Source of the DNA: Thermocladium modestius JCM 10088
Lineage (GTDB): Archaea; Thermoproteota; Thermoprotei; Thermoproteales; Thermocladiaceae
Direction: 5' to 3'
DNA length: 64,000 nucleotides
Assembly (NCBI GenBank): GCA_001315925.1
Contig: BBBF01000003.1
Span: 36,839 to 100,838, forward strand
Positions 54,872 through 64,000 of this stretch are shown here, one piece after another. Within the stretch, counting starts at the first letter, position 1. Each line of letters starts with the position of its first letter. Under the pieces are notes generated by a model, which made no database searches, was not told the DNA's origin, and saw nothing but the letters and a program-made list of their open reading frames with translations. Position numbers and translations under genes: made by a program.

Positions 54872-56472
54872 GTGCGGCTTGATGGGTGGTCTGATTTATA
54901 TGCTGATGCCGTTACCCCTTTACGCGTGAACGGGAGGGACTTGGCGCTCAGGTTGTTGGTGGAGCTGGCCAAGTATCATAGGATACAGGGAAGCAGTGGC
55001 TTGGAGGATGCCGCCGAGCTGATAAAGGATAGATTGGATGAGTTGGGAATTCCAAGCGAGATAATCCATTATTATTATAACAGGGAGTATGATAAGTTTA
55101 AGGCCCCCCCATTGGTTGGGACTTAGAGTATGGGGAGCTGGAGTGGGCGGCCGCAAGATAACCACTGACGATACTCCCCCCCTCCTGGTGGTGGCTCACA
55201 GTCCGTCCGGTGAGGCCCGTGGCGTTGCCGTGCATGTTGGTGATGGCGAGGGGGGGTCCATGATGGATGTGGAGGGGGAAGATAGTGATGGCGAGGGGGG
55301 AATCCATACGTTGTTTATAGAAATGCAGTTGGATCCGGCGCGGCGGGTCTCCTACTTTATAGGGAGAACGCGCCGGGCGATGCGTTTCCCTACATGGGCC
55401 TATTCCTAAAGGAGGAAGAGAGGGGCATTCCCGTCATGTCGATTCCAAGGGAGTTGGTCGATGAGTTGGCCGGCAACGTGGTCTCAATGGTGGTTCAAAG
55501 CCACTTCAGGCCGAATGCGAAGATGCCCGTGATAATTGCCGGCGATGACGAGGCTAAGGTGGGCGTGATAAGCCATTATTGCCATCCCTATGAGATGTAT
55601 AATGATAATCTAAGCGGCACGGTGGCCAACATATTGGTTGCTAAGCAGGCCCGCGCGTTTCACCTATTCGTGCCGGAGTACTGGGGGGGCTCCTTTGCAT
55701 ACATGCTGGATAGGGGAGGCAAGTTGGCTCAGGAATCCTTCGTCAATCTAGACATGGTGGGGGGAGAACCAGAGCGTGACGGGCTCCACCTTGATACAGG
55801 TAAATCCGCCTCACTTCACTATGACGCCGCTCGAGGCCTTCATATATCGATCGCTTAGGTCCGTGTTCACGGTCGACACGTTCGGCGGCTCCAGCAAGGT
55901 GTGGGGGGGGATAAGAATGGACATGGCCAACTACGAGGCTGGCAGCGATCACGACGTGCTGTTGGCGTTCAGGGTGCCAACCGTGATGTTGAATCAATGG
56001 CCGGATAGGTTTTACCACACGAATCAAGACACGTTGGATAAGGTTAGCTTGGAGATGCTCACTGGAATAGCCTCCGCCGTCGCTAAGAGCGTGAGGGAGT
56101 ACGGGGGGGAACGCGACAGCGAATTGGTGGGTAATTACATAGAGCTGAAGAACGCCAGGCGGCGAATAGACGGGGGGGTCCCGCGATCGATTGCCAGCAC
56201 GGGGGGGGCGGTCGCGTGAAGAAGCTCTTCCGGGGGGGCCCATAATGGACCAGCAGGTATTGGCAAATACTTGGATAATGGATGTGCTAAATGAGGGCGC
56301 GAATAGATCGCTATTCCTATCCCTAATACCCATAACCATGGAGTATGCCGATGATGTGGGCTCCATAACCAACATGGTGGCTAACGAGTACCCCCCCGGA
56401 GTCAGCCAGGAAATGATAAATAGGTATATAACCACGCTGGAGGAGCTGGGTATGGTGAAGCTAAGCGATTGA
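54872..56472 (+). CDS. Aminopeptidase-like protein, DUF4910 (M28-related) type
   Basis: About 530 residues. The N-terminal part (RDLALRLLVELAKYHRIQGS, DRLDELGIPSEIIHYYY) is typical; the metal region reads GVISHYCHPYEMYNDNLSGT, with His and Asp ligands in the H-x-x-x-x-x-x-N-D-N pattern, and DHDVLLAFRVPTVMLNQWPD then YHTNQDTLDKVS supply the remaining ligands. The C-terminus has a winged-helix-like part (YITTLEELGMVKLSD). Frames change at runs near 55107, 55180-55290, 55760, 55905, 56150-56240. Start GTG 54872 follows gttaaatat by about 18 bases. It probably trims peptides in the cytosol. Confidence 0.75.
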
Positions 56473-56694
56473 TCTAGCTCGCCATTTCTCTTAAACACTC
56501 CTATGCTCTTCTTATCTCGGTTTTTCGGCCTATAGATGACGGTGGACTCTGAAGCGTGATGCCGACCCTGTGGGGGCGCTTGAAGTGAGAGGAACCCGCG
56601 ATGGAGTCAGGATCCCCCCCGCCATTAATGACGGGTAACCAGCGTTGAAATCCGCCTGAGGGATATCGATATTAATGGGCGCCTCCCCCCCCGC

Positions 56695-57678
56695 TTGGAC
56701 ATGCTCCTCATTCGGGAGGATGAGGTATTCTCCCTATTGGGCTTTGATGAGGCGATAGAGGCGGTGGAGGACGGCTTCAAACTAATGGGTCTCGGGCAGG
56801 CGGTGAACACCCCGAGGAGGCGAACCATTATGCCCAATGCCGTGCTTCACGTGCTCCAGGGCTCCGTGCTCGGCAATTACGGCGTGGCCGGGCTCAAGGC
56901 GTACCTCAGCACCAAGCGAGGGACTAGGTTCGTTGTTTTATTGTTTGGTTTAGAAGAGGGGGGGGAGCCCCTAGCAGTTATAGAGGCGGATTGGCTGGGC
57001 AGGGTGAGGACTGGCGCTGCGTCGGCGGTGGCCGCCAGGCACATGGCTAGAACAAACGCGGAGGTCCTGGGCCTCGTCGGCACGGGCGGGCAGGCCAGGA
57101 CGCAGTTCGAGGCCTTGTCTAGGGTAATGAAATTGAGGTTAGTTAAGGTAATGAGCAGGTCCAGGAAGCACGCGGAGGACTTCGCCAGATTCGTGGGCTC
57201 GAGGGGGGGCTTCGATGCAAAGATAGTCGATGATTACGGAGAGGCATGCGACGCGGACGTGTTGGTGACGGCCACGAACTCCAAGGATCCATTCATAGAT
57301 GGGAAGCGGCTGGCCAGTGGGATCCACGTGAATGCGGTTGGGAGTAATTGGCCGAATAGGGCTGAATTGATGCCCAGCGCAGTCGAGAGGGCCGCAGTCA
57401 TAGCGGTGGATGATGTAGAGCAGGCGAAGCTTGAGGCCGGGGGGGACTTAATAATGGCTGGCATAGATTGGTCCAGGGTGGTGGGGGGGCTATCCGAAGT
57501 GGTTCTGGGCAGGGTTAAGGGGGGGAGGCCAAGCGATGACGCCGTAACCATCTTCAAGTCCATGGGGATCGCCGTGGAGGATTTAGTCGTGGGAAAGCTG
57601 GTGTACGAGAAGGCGTTGAAGAAGGGCATGGGGGGGATTGAGGTTGAATTTAAGGGATTCCACGCATTTCAAACTTAA
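56695..57678 (+). CDS. Ornithine cyclodeaminase / mu-crystallin family dehydrogenase
   Basis: A 327-residue NAD(P)-binding protein. Signs of the family are LIREDEVFSLLGFDEAIEAV at the start, PRRRTIMPNAVLHVL, GVAGLKAYLSTKRGTRFVVL with the substrate lysine, the dinucleotide fold LGLVGTGGQARTQFEALSRV and GIHVNAVGSNWPNRAEL. Members are ornithine cyclodeaminases or alanine/other amino acid dehydrogenases; the sequence does not settle which. ATG 56701 is as likely a start as TTG 56695. The frame is whole, with extra glycines at G7 runs (EEGGEP, SRGGFD, EAGGDL, VVGGLS, KGGRP, MGGIE). Confidence 0.82.
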   Translation: MDMLLIREDEVFSLLGFDEAIEAVEDGFKLMGLGQAVNTPRRRTIMPNAVLHVLQGSVLGNYGVAGLKAYLSTKRGTRFVVLLFGLEEGGEPLAVIEADWLGRVRTGAASAVAARHMARTNAEVLGLVGTGGQARTQFEALSRVMKLRLVKVMSRSRKHAEDFARFVGSRGGFDAKIVDDYGEACDADVLVTATNSKDPFIDGKRLASGIHVNAVGSNWPNRAELMPSAVERAAVIAVDDVEQAKLEAGGDLIMAGIDWSRVVGGLSEVVLGRVKGGRPSDDAVTIFKSMGIAVEDLVVGKLVYEKALKKGMGGIEVEFKGFHAFQT

Positions 57679-57779
57679 TGACTCACTAAGAATAATAAAA
57701 TGAGAACACCCATAATTAAGCGGAATCCCCCCCCACTCATCGTTCTCGCTCTCGCCTGAGACCCCCCCGTCCGTGAGGG

Positions 57780-57985
57780 CGGTAGGTATAAATTAGAGTG
57801 GGTGTGAAGTGGGTAGGGGGGGGATGTTTCCTCCCTGGGCATGTTGCCCACGAGGATAGCCCGTGCCTTAAGGGGAGGCGCGGGTCGGGGGGGGCTCGTA
57901 AACGCCTGAAGGGGGAGTGAAGGCGCGCCGCGAAGGCCGCCGGAAACACTCAAAGCCACGCCCGCAAGGACGGGGGCAGTTTACT
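57780..57985 (+). ncRNA. GC-rich structured RNA candidate, possibly omega-RNA-like
   Basis: About 200 bases follow a TATA-like ggtataaatta at 57781. The segment folds readily: gggcatgttgccc, gcccgtgcctta...gcgcgggtc, and a terminal hairpin ccacgcccgcaaggacgggg followed by cagtttac. A hairpin followed by GGCAGTTTAC resembles the right end of some IS200/IS605 elements. The stretch just before (gacccccccgtccgtgaggg) has another hairpin. I cannot assign it to a known stable RNA. A tRNA gene follows within 80 bases. Confidence 0.4.
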
Positions 57986-58062
57986 GGCGGCGAAGCGTGT
58001 TTATCGGTTCTACCTTGTCTCCGCGCCCTACTGCTTTGACTCGAATTAGGGGGATTAATGAT

Positions 58063-58168
58063 TGGCGCCGGGGCCGGGATTTGAACCCGGGCCCCCCCTT
58101 TCGGGGACGGGATGACTTGCCCAAGGGTCTCGAGTCCCGCGCTTGGGCCGCTCGGCCACCCCCCCGGC
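58063..58168 (-). tRNA. tRNA-Ser (CGA) with short intron
   Basis: Minus strand: acceptor GCCGGGG with CCCCGGC, discriminator G, CCA encoded (58063-58065). The D-arm is TGGCCGAGCGGCCCAAGC, the anticodon loop CTCGAGA gives CGA, and a class II variable arm reads CCCC-GAAA-GGGG, as serine tRNAs need; T-arm CCGGGTTCAAATCCCGG. An intron of about 15 bases (ACCCTTGGGCAAGTC) lies after position 37, since CGGGA must pair with TCCCG. Both the acceptor 5' strand and the second side of the variable arm show G7 where G4 is needed; their partners have four. Confidence 0.85.
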
Positions 58169-58242
58169 TTGGGTTGTCGTTAATTGGTGGTTTTTAATTT
58201 TATCCTTACTGCGTTACCAATTATTGGACACGCACTTCAATG

Positions 58243-58848
58243 CTAGGAATCGGCTCTCCCCACCATATATGCCCCAAACGCCGCTCCCCACAGCAGCGCG
58301 GGGGGGTATACTATCATTCGCTCCATTCCCCCGGGCCCCCAGGCCTAGGTAATGGCCGGTCACGTAGAGGGCAAGCGAGGATAGCGTGAGCAAGCCCAGT
58401 ATTATGGAGATTATGTTCATGGGGGGCTGCCCTGTAGCTTGTATGATGCTATGGCGGCGAGTCCCCCCCCGAATAGGAACACTATTAGGGCGGAGATTGA
58501 GTGGAGGCTCCCCCCCGTGTATTCCGGGAATAACCCCCCCACCATGATCGCGCCCACGCCCGATATGGCGAATAGTGATGGGAACAGCTTGGGCCCCTCC
58601 CTGGGCATTGCCATTATGATGGATGCCGCTATTATCGCGATCCCGAGCAGAATTATTGATGTGTTGAATATCGTGGAGGATGGTTGGATTATCCTGCATG
58701 AGCCGGCCCTGCACATGGCGCCGAGATCGCTTATGTAGTTATTGGAGACGCTGTAGCCGGGGAAGAGGAACTCAGCCACGTTCATCGCGAAGATGAATCC
58801 AAGGGAGCCCACCAGCAGCAGTAGCCCGAATACTTTATTATTATTCAT
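58243..58848 (-). CDS. DUF998 membrane protein
   Basis: About 200 residues with six hydrophobic segments. The order VFGLLLLVGSLGFIFAMNVA, FPGYSVSNNYISDLGA, SSTIFNTSIILLGIAII, FPEYTGGSLHSISALIVF and GMERMIVYP-ALLWGAAFGAY fits the DUF998 family, in which the loop Y-S-x-x-x-N-x-I-S-D-L-G is diagnostic. The break at the G6 run 58421-58426 and the run near 58303 must be repaired; the stop is then at 58243-58245. Function unknown; related proteins are membrane-bound and of unknown activity. Confidence 0.8.
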
Positions 58849-59015
58849 GTCAATAATCCCGGCTCTAATTATTTAAATATTACATTCACCGTAATATAAT
58901 ACAATAATTATTATGTTGCCAAGATATAGGCATTTATAAAACGTGAAGGTCAATATGATCGACGCGGACCCCCCCGAGGTAAAGCTATTTAACGCGGATC
59001 TGCCCGCTTCATTCC

Positions 59016-59466
59016 ATGCTCGATGACTTGATAAGGGAATTAAAGGGCAGGGTGGCTGTCATGGGGGAGGCGTGGCTTCCGCTGATCGCGCCGGCGGTGT
59101 ACATAACGGGCGATTACGACTTAGCGGTCACTAAATACTTGAGGGAATTCGAGGTCGTGGGCAGTGAGGTGGTGATAGCCGCCGGCTCCCGGTTGCCTTT
59201 CAGGCAGCGGGCCTTCGACGAATTTATCGCGCACGCGGCATTCAATAATCCAGCCACTGTGACGGCTGAGGTGGGGGGGGAGGCGCTCAAGGCGTGTAAT
59301 GAATTGATTATAATCGGCATACAAAGCGATAGGGGTTGGGTATCCACCCCCCCCTCTTCAACAGCAGCTTGGTGGTCATAAGGAATAAATTGCTGGAGCT
59401 GGCCAGGGAGCACGGCTCCAACGTGGTGGAGTTCCCGGAGTACTTCGTGATCAAGATAAGGAATTA
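59016..59466 (+). CDS. Hypothetical protein, reduced methyltransferase-like
   Basis: About 150 residues after joining frames at the C7 run near 59347. YITGDYDLAVTKYLREFEVV, VIAAGSRLPFRQRAFDEFIA and LKACNELIIIGIQSDRGWV follow the late strands of a class I methyltransferase (the LPF-x-x-x-x-F-D motif), but the N-terminal SAM loop (D/E-x-G-x-G) is missing. It may be a degenerate, non-catalytic relative. The end is FPEYFVIKIRN. A TATA-like ctatttaac lies about 30 bases before the ATG. Confidence 0.5.
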
Positions 59467-59839
59467 ATAGTGCAACCAATCCAATAATGAGTTAATCATT
59501 TAGGAAGCGGCGAAGAATGGGAACTAAGAGGATAAATATGGCGGCGGGTGAGGATCGGGAATGGCTCTGAAACATACTACATAGTTACTGTTTTTCATAG
59601 ATGGTTTGCCCCTCACTTATATTGTGGGGGGGTCGATGTTCGTGAGATGATTTAAGAGCTTCAAATGCGTTCATTGACATGGTTCACGCTCTTAACGAGG
59701 AGGTGGAGGGTGGGTATATGCTGCTCGCTAGGTGATGCGCCGCTGGAGGCCCTGAGTCGCTTGAAAGGATGGGGGGGCAGCCCGTCTCTAGCTCCTCCCT
59801 AAATGTTAAAAACGCGTTCTACGGGAACCACGTGGTTTT
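59467..59839. other. Intergenic region with no gene seen
   Basis: About 370 bases between the methyltransferase-like gene and serS. No frame longer than a few dozen codons. The only clear element is aaatgttaaaaacg near 59801, about 30 bases before the serS start, a likely TATA box. One G7 run near 59625 and another near 59771 lie in it. Confidence 0.4.
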
Positions 59840-61271
59840 ATGAGTTGGTCGTTGCTGGAGGAGCTCAGGCACAGGCCGGACTCCATTAGGAGGATGCTTC
59901 AAGCCAGGGGGGGATACGATGTAGCGTTGGTGGATGAATTCGCCTCTCTGGACCAGGAATGGAAGAGGGTTAAGGCGGAGGTGGATGAATTGAGGCATAG
60001 GCATAATGTCTTGACTAGGGAGGTGAGCAAGGCCCCCCCCTGAGAAGCGGGCCGAGCTTATAGGGGGGGAAGCCAAGAGACTGCTGGAGGAGATAGGGAG
60101 GGGGGAGGAGAAGCTGAAGGAGCTGGAGAATAAAAGAACCCTCCTGCTAGGCAGGCTTCCCAACCTGATCCACGACTCCGTGTACGAGGCGTGCAGGGCG
60201 GGCGCGGAGTCGACCCCCATCCACTACCATGGTAGGCCCAGGGTGTGGAGGGAATACGTCGATCAATTCAAGGAAAAGTACGGGGGGGCGTGGATCACGA
60301 GGTAATAGATTGGAAGCCGGTGGGCCACGCGGATCTCCTGGAGAACGTGTTGGGGGGGTTGGGGGGGACACTCAGAAGGCTGGGGGGGAGGTGGCTGGAA
60401 GCAGGTTCTACTACGTATTCGACGACGTGGTGTGGCTCGACTTCGCGTTAATACTGTACGCGCTCGACTTCTTGTCGAGGAAGGGGTTCCAATTGGTGGT
60501 GCCCCCCCCTACATGTTGAAGCACGAGGTGATAAGCTCCGTGATAGACCTTGAGGCGTTTAAGGACTCCATATATAAGATAGAGGATGAGGATTTATACT
60601 TAATAGGCACGGCGGAGCACCCAATAGCGGCTTACCTCCGTAACAGGGAGTTGCTGGAGAGCGACTTGCCGATCCTCATGGCCGGCTTCTCCCCCCCCGC
60701 GTTCAGGCGCGAAGCGGGGGGGGCCGTTAATAGGGACTTAAAGGGGGGGATTTTCAGGGTACATCAATTCCATAAGGTGGAGCAATTCGTCTTCTCGCTG
60801 CCGGAGGAGAGCTGGAAGTGGCATGAGGCCCTCCTCGGCAATGCGAGGGAGATATGGGAGGGGTTGGAGATACCGTTCAGGGTGGTTCTCGTGTGCCCCC
60901 CCGGCGACATGGGTAGGGCGGCGGCCAAGCAGTACGACTTGGAGGCGTGGATGCCGGCCCAGGGAACGTATAGGGAGATGGTGTCGTGCAGCAATGTGTT
61001 GGATTGGCAATCCGCGAAGCTGGGAATAAGGGTGTTGAGGAAAGGCATGAATAGGGAGTACGTGCACACCCTTAACAGCACGGCGATAGCTAGCACCAGG
61101 GCCATAACGGCGATACTGGAGAACAATCAACAGCCGGATGGCAGCGTGGTGATACCTAGGGTGCTCAGGAAGTACTTGGAGCCATTCCAGGCCGCGCCTA
61201 AGGACGTCATCCGCCCGCGGAGGGGTAAGGAGGGCCAGTCCTCGTCTAGCCCAGCTTCATCAATCCCTTAA
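59840..61271 (+). CDS. serS: Serine-tRNA ligase
   Basis: About 460 residues, bacterial-like class II SerRS as in Thermoproteota. An N-terminal coiled-coil ([36 protein letters not shown]) binds the long variable arm of tRNA-Ser. Motif 1 is in [15 protein letters not shown], motif 2 in [20 protein letters not shown] and FHKVEQFVF, motif 3 in [39 protein letters not shown] is highly conserved. Runs near 60025, 60286, 60355-60390, 60500, 60690, 60715, 60745 and 60897 break or lengthen the protein. The end overlaps the convergent reductase by about 26 bases. Confidence 0.92.
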
Positions 61272-62403
61272 CGGCGTACTTGGGCATCTTGGCCGCCATG
61301 AACTTCGTCACGTCGCCGTACCAGGCCCTGCCGCTTATCAGCCTGACCAGGAGGTCCTTCACGTCGCCGCTGGCATACCCCCCCGTGGCTCCAAGGAACC
61401 TGCTGAAGAACTGGGTGTCCAGGCCGTAAACGAAGAGGGATACGCGGCTGGCCAGCTCATTGTTTCGCAGTAGATTGCCTATCAGTCTCTCGTATATCAC
61501 GCCGCCGTTCCTGACAGCCAGGTAGCCGCGTACGCCGCCGCTATTCCCGTGTACATTGACTGGAATATGCCCTCGCCCGTCGTGGGGTCGGCCACCCCCC
61601 CCAACGCATCGCCCGCCAGCATCACGCGCCCCCCCACCACCGGCCTGAGGCTCTTGTAGGGTATCAAGTGGCCCAGCATCTTCCCCAGCCTCAAGCCCCC
61701 CCCACCCCCCCGCCGCGTACTCCCCCCCAGTCGCGAGCCGTATCTCTGCTTCACTATGGAGCCCAGCCCCCCACGTCGTAGTACCCATCGGATTGAGGGA
61801 ATATCCACGCGTACCCGAACCTCACGGCGGTGAAGTCGAGTAGGCAGGGAAGGTCGGCCGGCCCCCCCTCGCGATGCTCATCACCGCCGCGGCGCTGCCT
61901 TCGTTTATCAAGCCGAGGGATGCCGCTACCCTGGACGGCGCTCCGTCCGCCCCCCCGATCACGATTTTGGATGAGTAGGCATGGCCGTCGCGGGTCATCA
62001 CCTCCGCCCCCCCCGCCCCCCCGTCCATTAATCACCTTAACCACCTCCCTGTTCTCATACTCGGCCCCCCCCTGGCGGTAGCCTCGTCGAACAATCGCTT
62101 ATCTAGCTCCTCTCTCCTCGTCACACTTATCAAGGGCTCCTTGGACCTCAACGCGAATGTGCCTGCGTAGTTGGATACATACACCGTGCTGCACTCGCCC
62201 AGTATCAAGTCATCAACGCTAACCCCCCCAAGCCAGTCCAGCAATTGCATGGTTTTGGGGGTCAGGCCACCGCCGCAGGGCTTGACCCTCGGGTGCCGTG
62301 CCTTATCCATAATCAAGACCTTGAGGCCTAGCTTGGCCGCCACCAGGGCCGCGGAGGAGCCCGCTGGCCCGCTTCCCACCACTATTAAGTCGTATTCCCT
62401 CAT
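61246..62403 (-). CDS. Geranylgeranyl reductase family flavoprotein
   Basis: About 370 residues. FAD motif [36 protein letters not shown] with the conserved cysteine region, [37 protein letters not shown] and [20 protein letters not shown] follow the order of digeranylgeranylglycerophospholipid reductases, which saturate archaeal lipids. ATG 62403 overlaps the stop of the glycosyltransferase gene (ATGA). Frames break at runs near 62075, 61995-62020, 61870, 61770, 61690-61725 and 61600-61630. The last residues read [14 protein letters not shown]. Confidence 0.85.
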
Positions 62404-64000
62404 CTTGCCCTCCTCATCGTCAGGATCATTATTATGGCGCCCACGCTGGAGTATATGAACGCCATGTAGTAGCCCATGATGAAGAGGGCGATGGATAGAA
62501 CTATGAATATGGCTGTGAGGATCTTCTCCATCAGCAGCCCATTGACTTGGAGCATTGCCTTGCTTCCCTTGGGCGTGTATATCCACTCCAAGTCCTTGAA
62601 CATGGCCTCTATGTAGTGGTACAGTATGGCAAACGATATGGAGAAGCCCATCACGCTCATGGTGGCCAAGCTAATTATGGTGGTGTGGATCGGGTACCCC
62701 CCCATCTTCCTGGCTGTGGCGATCATGAGCCCCCCCAGGAAGCCCACCAGCAGCGCCATGTTTATCCCCCCCTCCAGCACTAGGACGTAGAGGGGGGGGC
62801 AGTATTATGCCGAACACGGATAGTATTATAGAGATGAAGATCGACAACCCGCCCAGGGAGAGGAGCGGGTACTTGGTGAGCCACAGCATGAGATCCATCT
62901 TGTCCACAATAGACATTTTGCTCCTCAATATCCGCCCTGCATACCTCCTCAGTATTATTGAGTCATTCGATGACCAGCGTATATTCTGCGCCTTCAACGC
63001 CATGTAGGTGCTGGTCACCTCGCTTACGGCGGTTACCTCCCGCATTATAGCCACCTTGCCGCCGCTCATCTTTATCTTGAGGGATAGATCCATGTCATCG
63101 GCGGTGCAGTGGCAAAGCCCGCCCACCCTCATTAAGGCCTCCCTCCTCACCACGAAGTTTGTCCCCCCCATGACCATGGAGAACCCCCCCAATTACGCCT
63201 GCTGAGGAACCTCCCCCCCAGTATTATTATCTCGTTGAACACATCATATACGACCTTTATGGCCTTGCTGGTGGCGGAGGGTATGGCCGGCCTCCCCCCC
63301 CTATACACGGCCCCCCCAACCATGTCGTACCCCCCCGCCTCTATGTAGCTCACTGCGTGCTCCAAGTAGTCCGAGGGTACCTCGGTGTCGGCGTCCAGAA
63401 CCATTATCAGCTCCCCCCCGCGGGCCAGCTTCACTCCGTAATTTATCGCGCCTCCCTTATACCCCCCCACCGGCCTCGTCCTGTTCACCGCGGCCATCTT
63501 GATCCCGTACAATTCGGCATACTTATCGACCAGCGATTTTATTTTGGAGAACGTCTCAGGCCCATCGTCGCTGACCACCAGTACTTCATACCTATCCTTT
63601 GGGTAGCTCAACCCCCCCGTCACGTTCCTTATGGCCTTTTCCACCACGTCCATTGCCTCGTTCTTCACTGGAATTATGATGGATACAAACGGCCTCGTCC
63701 TTGGCCTTCCCCCTCCCCCTCGCCTCGATCGCTCCTGAATAGATAGACGCCGGAGTGCAGTATTATTAGGACCTGAATGGCGGATAGCGCCAATAACACG
63801 GAGTATATGGCATAGATTATAATGAGCATGGGAATCGCGTAGCCTGCTGGATGGCCAACCGCAACCCCAACGGGGGGGGAGCTATTGTTGATGTATGTGC
63901 TTATGTTCTGCAACGTGTTCTTTTCCACGTCTATGTAGTGATTGAATTGGTAGAGAACCATGGTCATGTTGGAGCCAACCTTGTCCATCAATCCATCTAG
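62400..64000 (-). CDS. Membrane-bound family 2 glycosyltransferase, 5' end outside window
   Basis: At least 530 residues. An N-terminal hydrophobic segment (AIPMLIIIYAIYSVLLALSA) and a basic glycine-rich loop lead into the GT-A domain: PFVSIIIPVKNEAMDVVEKA, LSYPKDRYEVLVVSDDG, YKGGAINYGVKLARGELIMV and the metal motif VLDADTEVPSDYLE. TADDMDLSLKIKM (E/D-D-x-D-L) and QNIRWSSND (Q-x-x-R-W) mark a processive enzyme. Several helices follow. Runs near 63200-63430, 63165, 62795 and 62735-62770 break the frame. The frame is open to the window end, so the start may lie beyond. It would build a surface or lipid-linked polysaccharide. Confidence 0.8.

Noticed and set aside
57780..57985. Assigning the structured segment to a known stable RNA
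   Set aside because: No RNase P, SRP or tRNA motif is present and only the terminal hairpin resembles an insertion-element end, so it is left as a candidate.

Overview
The window looks like chromosomal DNA of a hyperthermophilic archaeon of the Thermoproteota, most probably the Thermoproteales (Caldivirga / Thermocladium / Vulcanisaeta side). The basis is a compact RNase P RNA of about 214 nt that resembles the minimal type T form, tRNAs interrupted by introns at the anticodon, a CRISPR array with 25-nt repeats ending in ATTGAGAG, leaderless genes with a TATA box about 25 bases before the start codon, strong AGG/ATA codon use, and archaeal proteins such as aCPSF1 (FttA), ABCE1, Cdc48, L19e, uL18, archaeal GlyRS and SerRS, and geranylgeranyl reductase. 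Assignment below order level is inference.

The sequence is dominated by runs of about seven G or C (roughly eight in the first 2 kb, then throughout). They add a Gly or Pro inside invariant motifs, frameshift most housekeeping genes, and unbalance tRNA stems whose partner strand still has four bases. A second, sparser class of single missing bases also breaks frames. I read both as sequence or assembly errors, so most genes are annotated across their breaks as one intact gene.

Layout: 1-5.7 kb, a CBS protein end, an MFS permease, a UbiA-type prenyltransferase and a PadR-regulated drug ABC exporter. 5.7-11.4 kb, GlyRS, TrmI, then a GlmS/GlmU-like pair making UDP-amino sugars. 11.5-21.4 kb, MFS exporter, CBS protein, an orphan tRNA 3' part, a nitrilase operon, aCPSF1, tRNA-Pro, Cdc48 and a tRNA/RNA methyltransferase. 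21.4-24.3 kb, a methylmalonyl-CoA module (B12 domain, MeaB, epimerase) followed by L19e and uL18. 24.3-33.3 kb, alcohol dehydrogenase, RNase P RNA, membrane and secreted proteins (a Lon-type S16 protease and a large surface protein), Hsp20, Pcp and SurE. 33.7-43.1 kb, an RNA polymerase-type zinc ribbon, ABCE1, radical SAM, a cysteine-bearing HTH regulator, a sulfide:quinone oxidoreductase between two DUF1641 genes, fumarase and a HerA-type ATPase. 43.2-50.1 kb, MFS exporter, aldo-keto reductase, PTPS, a second HTH regulator and succinyl-CoA synthetase. 50.3-54.5 kb, a CRISPR array of 63 repeats without cas genes nearby. 54.5-64 kb, an IS200/IS605-like orphan end, aminopeptidase, ornithine cyclodeaminase family, tRNA-Ser, SerRS, geranylgeranyl reductase and a membrane glycosyltransferase running off the end.

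The metabolic genes fit together as an oxidative or autotrophic C4 cycle (fumarase, succinyl-CoA synthetase, methylmalonyl-CoA interconversion) with sulfide oxidation and isoprenoid lipid reduction. The items most worth a second look are the G/C tract phenomenon, the 100-base perfect repeat inside ABCE1, the orphan tRNA 3' part, the RNase P RNA, and the orphan omega-RNA-like end next to the CRISPR array.
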